Shown here one piece after another: positions 61,596 through 64,000 of a DNA stretch of 64,000 nt. A program made the translations under genes and the position numbers. The number at the start of each line of letters is the position of its first letter. The first letter of the stretch is position 1. A model generated the notes under the pieces. That model did not search any database and was not told the origin of the DNA. It saw nothing but the letters and a program-made list of their open reading frames with translations. The DNA comes from DASRIA01 sp963724065 (GTDB lineage Bacteria > Actinomycetota > Thermoleophilia > Solirubrobacterales > JBBDJG01), in the NCBI GenBank assembly GCA_963724065.1, contig CAVRTB010000003.1, positions 248,001 through 312,000 on the forward strand. Reading direction: 5' to 3'.

Positions 61596-61600
61596 ACCCA

Positions 61601-62494
61601 GTGGCCCAGAAGGACCTGAAAAGCCGCATCGGCAGCGTGAAGAACATCCAGAAGATCACGCGTGCGATGGAGATGGTCGCTGCCGCCCGCCTGCGGCGCG
61701 CCGAGCAGCGGATCGAGCACCTGCGGCCGTACGCGGGCGCGATCCGGCGCATGACGCGACAAGCTGCCGCCGCCGCGGAGAACATCCCCAGCCTGCCGAT
61801 CCTCCAGGAGCACGAGCAGGTGCGGCGCGTCGGGGTCGTGCTGGTGACAGGTGACCGCGGCCTCGCGGGAGCGTTCAACTCCCAGATCCTGCGTGCCGGC
61901 CTGCGTGCCGCGGCCGAGCACGAGGCCGCGGGTCACGAGGTCGCCTACTACGCATCCGGCAAGCGTGGGGTGTCGTCGCTGACGTTTCGCGGGCTCCAGG
62001 TCGAGGGCAGTTACACGGGGTTCACCGACCGTCCCGGTTACGCGAACGCCCGCGAGATCGCCGAGGACGTCATGTCCGCGTACATCGACGACAACCTCGA
62101 TCGGGTCGAGATCTTCTACAACGGCTACATCTCACCCCTCACCCAAGAGGTCCGGCGCGAGACGCTCCTCCCCCTCCAGCAGGCGACGATCCTGGAGGCG
62201 CAGGAGGACGAGGACGACGCGGACAACGGTCATCACGCGCTCGTCGAGTACGAGCCCGACCCCGAGCAGATCCTCAAGCGCTTGATCCCCGACTACGTCG
62301 AGATCTCGGTCTTCCGGGCGCTGCTCGAGTCCACGGCGTCGGAGCACGGCGCGCGCATGACCGCGATGCGCAGTGCGTCCGACAACGCCGGAGACCTGAT
62401 CGAGAGCCTCACGCTGCAGATGAACCGCGCGAGGCAAGCCGAAATTACTCAAGAAATCATGGAAGTGGTCGCCGGCGCCGAGGCGCTCGGCTAG
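61601..62494 (+). CDS. atpG: ATP synthase subunit gamma
   Basis: 297 residues from a GTG. The N-terminal helix KDLKSRIGSVKNIQKITRAM and the C-terminal helix MRSASDNAGDLIESLTLQMN form the rotating coiled-coil shaft; LVTGDRGLAGAFNSQ begins the Rossmann-like middle domain. An acidic insert EAQEDEDDADNGHH near residue 205 is not typical of shorter gammas and recalls the lineage-specific loops of actinobacteria. Confidence 0.96.
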   Translation: MAQKDLKSRIGSVKNIQKITRAMEMVAAARLRRAEQRIEHLRPYAGAIRRMTRQAAAAAENIPSLPILQEHEQVRRVGVVLVTGDRGLAGAFNSQILRAGLRAAAEHEAAGHEVAYYASGKRGVSSLTFRGLQVEGSYTGFTDRPGYANAREIAEDVMSAYIDDNLDRVEIFYNGYISPLTQEVRRETLLPLQQATILEAQEDEDDADNGHHALVEYEPDPEQILKRLIPDYVEISVFRALLESTASEHGARMTAMRSASDNAGDLIESLTLQMNRARQAEITQEIMEVVAGAEALG

Positions 62495-62511
62495 ACCGCA
62501 AAGGAGACAAC

Positions 62512-63912
62512 GTGGAAGCCGCAACGCAGACGAAGAACGTGGGCCGCATCGAAGAGATCCAGGGCGTCGTGATCGAGGCCGTGTTCCCCGAGAGCCTGCC
62601 CGAGATCAACCACGCGATCACCGTCGATCGCGGTGACGCCGGGACGCTCGTCTGCGAGGTGCAGCAGCACCTGGGCGACGACCGCGTTCGCGCTGTCGCG
62701 ATGGACATCACCGACGGGCTCGCGCGCGGCACGGAGGTGGTCGACACCGGCGGGCCGATCACCGTCCCCGTCGGGGAGGCGACCCTCGGGCGGATGTTCA
62801 ACCTGCTCGGCGACCCGATCGACCTCGGCGAGCCCGTGCAGACGGAGGAGCGCTGGCCGATCCACCGCGACGCGCCCGACGTCGAGAATCTGACGCCGAC
62901 CACCGAGATCCTCGAGACGGGGATCAAGGTCATCGACCTCCTGGCGCCCTATGCGAAGGGCGGCAAGGTCGGCCTGTTCGGGGGCGCAGGTGTTGGGAAG
63001 ACCGTGATCATCATGGAGCTGATCAACAACATCGCGAAGCAGCACGGTGGGTTGTCGGCCTTCTGCGGAGTGGGCGAGCGCACGCGCGAGGGCAATGAGC
63101 TCTGGAACGAGATGAAGGAGTCCGGAGTGCTCGACAAGACGATGCTCGTCTTCGGGCAGATGAACGAGCCCCCCGGGGCACGCATGCGCGTCGCCCTGTC
63201 CGGCCTCACGATGGCGGAGTACTTCCGCGAGCAGGGCGGCCAGGACGTGCTGCTGTTCATCGACAACATCTTCCGGTTCGTGCAGGCGGGCTCCGAGGTC
63301 TCGGCGCTGCTCGGGCGCATGCCCTCGCAGGTCGGCTACCAGCCCACGCTCGAGACCGAGATGGGTCAGCTCCAGGAGCGGATCACCTCGACCCGGAAGG
63401 GCTCGGTGACGTCGGTGCAGGCGATCTACGTGCCCGCGGACGACCTCACCGACCCCGCGCCGGCATCGGTGTTCGCGCACCTCAACGCGACGACGACGCT
63501 CTCCCGGGCGATCTCCGAGAAGGGGATCTACCCGGCGGTCGACCCGCTCGACTCGACCTCGACGATCCTCAAGCCGGACATCCTCGGCGAGGAGCACTTC
63601 CAGGTCGCGAACTCGGTCAAGGAGATGCTCCAGCGTTATCGCGAGCTGCAGGACATCATCGCGATCCTCGGGATCGACGAGCTCTCCGACGAGGACAAGC
63701 TGACCGTGCAGCGCGCGCGCAAGGTCGAGCGCTTCCTTTCGCAGCCGTTCTTCGTGGCGGAGGCCTTCACCGGCCGGTCCGGCGAGTATGTGCCCGTCGC
63801 CGAGACGATCCGCGGCTTCAAGGAGATCATCGAGGGCCGCCACGACGACGTGCCCGAGCGCGCCTTCTTCATGAAGGGCGGCATCGATCAGGTCACGGAG
63901 GGCGAGGGCTAG
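62512..63912 (+). CDS. atpD: ATP synthase subunit beta
   Basis: 466 residues from a GTG with AAGGAGA upstream. GLFGGAGVGKTVIIMELINN is the catalytic P-loop, GVGERTREGNELW holds the catalytic Glu, and the DELSDEDKLTVQRARKVERF helix includes the DELSEED rotor lever. It forms the three catalytic sites. The stop codon shares its last base with the atpC GTG. Confidence 0.97.
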   Translation: MEAATQTKNVGRIEEIQGVVIEAVFPESLPEINHAITVDRGDAGTLVCEVQQHLGDDRVRAVAMDITDGLARGTEVVDTGGPITVPVGEATLGRMFNLLGDPIDLGEPVQTEERWPIHRDAPDVENLTPTTEILETGIKVIDLLAPYAKGGKVGLFGGAGVGKTVIIMELINNIAKQHGGLSAFCGVGERTREGNELWNEMKESGVLDKTMLVFGQMNEPPGARMRVALSGLTMAEYFREQGGQDVLLFIDNIFRFVQAGSEVSALLGRMPSQVGYQPTLETEMGQLQERITSTRKGSVTSVQAIYVPADDLTDPAPASVFAHLNATTTLSRAISEKGIYPAVDPLDSTSTILKPDILGEEHFQVANSVKEMLQRYRELQDIIAILGIDELSDEDKLTVQRARKVERFLSQPFFVAEAFTGRSGEYVPVAETIRGFKEIIEGRHDDVPERAFFMKGGIDQVTEGEG

Positions 63913-64000
63913 TGGCTCGCACACCGTTCCCGGTCGAGGTGCTGACCCCCGAGGGTCAGGTCTTCGCGGGCGACGTGGAGATGCTCTCGACGCGCACCGA
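63912..64000 (+). CDS. atpC: ATP synthase subunit epsilon, 3' end outside the window
   Basis: Only the first 29 codons are present, from a GTG fused to the atpD stop. FPVEVLTPEGQVFAGDVEML is the N-terminal beta-sandwich strand pair of subunit epsilon. It completes the F1 central stalk and usually inhibits ATP hydrolysis. Runs off the window edge. Confidence 0.92.
   Translation, partial: MARTPFPVEVLTPEGQVFAGDVEMLSTRT

Overview
The window is high-GC chromosomal DNA with GTG and TTG starts, many one- to four-base start/stop overlaps, AAGGAGG ribosome sites inside operons, and many starts where a TANNNT -10 box sits only 6-9 bases upstream of the start codon (probable leaderless mRNAs). These traits, the RF1/L31/YqhQ block, the paired Get3-like ATPases, the ECF42 sigma factor with a DGPF protein, and several secreted PD40 beta-propeller proteins suggest an actinobacterium, most likely of the Thermoleophilia (Solirubrobacterales-like). 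That placement is inference; no rRNA or tRNA gene was seen.

Layout: (1) 1-8068: end of an unknown protein, a pair of ArsA/Get3-like ATPases, a ParA-FtsZ pair in which FtsZ has a long N-terminal extension, a gamma-glutamyltransferase, and a Lon-N-domain protein. The convergent ggt and Lon-domain genes enclose a 167-bp non-coding element bounded by 15-bp inverted repeats. (2) 8104-14810: methyltransferases, a GH57 branching enzyme, a GT4 glucosyltransferase, a hexapeptide acyltransferase and a phosphodiester-glycosidase-like protein. Their order matches the mycobacterial methylglucose lipopolysaccharide region Rv3030-Rv3034c. (3) 14810-34622: acyl-CoA and propionate metabolism: MeaB, two acyl-CoA dehydrogenases, thiolase, split methylmalonyl-CoA mutase, acyl-CoA ligase, ETF beta/alpha and ETF-quinone oxidoreductase, mixed with an M17 aminopeptidase, PhzF, a HAD phosphatase, FetAB and a zinc alcohol dehydrogenase. 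(4) 34692-38185: two tandem secreted PD40 proteins with nearly identical 3' ends, and a CopD-like membrane protein. (5) 38210-46472: housekeeping block rpmE-yqhQ-prfA-prmC-tsaC, an MFS exporter, rpiB-glyA. (6) 46506-56841: a polyprenyl-linked glycan operon (DUF354, PglC/WcaJ-type and WecA-type initiating transferases, AsnB), a bactofilin-like membrane protein, a 26-repeat octapeptide beta-solenoid protein facing a GT92 glycosyltransferase, an SDR, and the DGPF-ECF42 pair. (7) 56856-64000: a promoter followed by the ATP synthase operon atpZ-I-B-E-F-H-A-G-D-C, cut off in atpC.

The acyl-CoA genes form a coherent route: ligase, dehydrogenases and thiolase degrade fatty or branched acyl-CoAs, the mutase with MeaB takes propionyl-CoA-derived methylmalonyl-CoA to succinate, and ETF/ETF-QO pass electrons to quinone. 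A 16-bp palindrome at the etfBA promoter resembles a TetR-type fatty-acid regulator site.

Three genes carry clear one-base frame breaks (near 9275, 21903 and 34513) and atpZ may carry a fourth. Two more (phzF and the ECF42 gene) lack a normal start codon where homology begins. Together these look more like consensus errors than gene decay, but this cannot be settled from one sequence.
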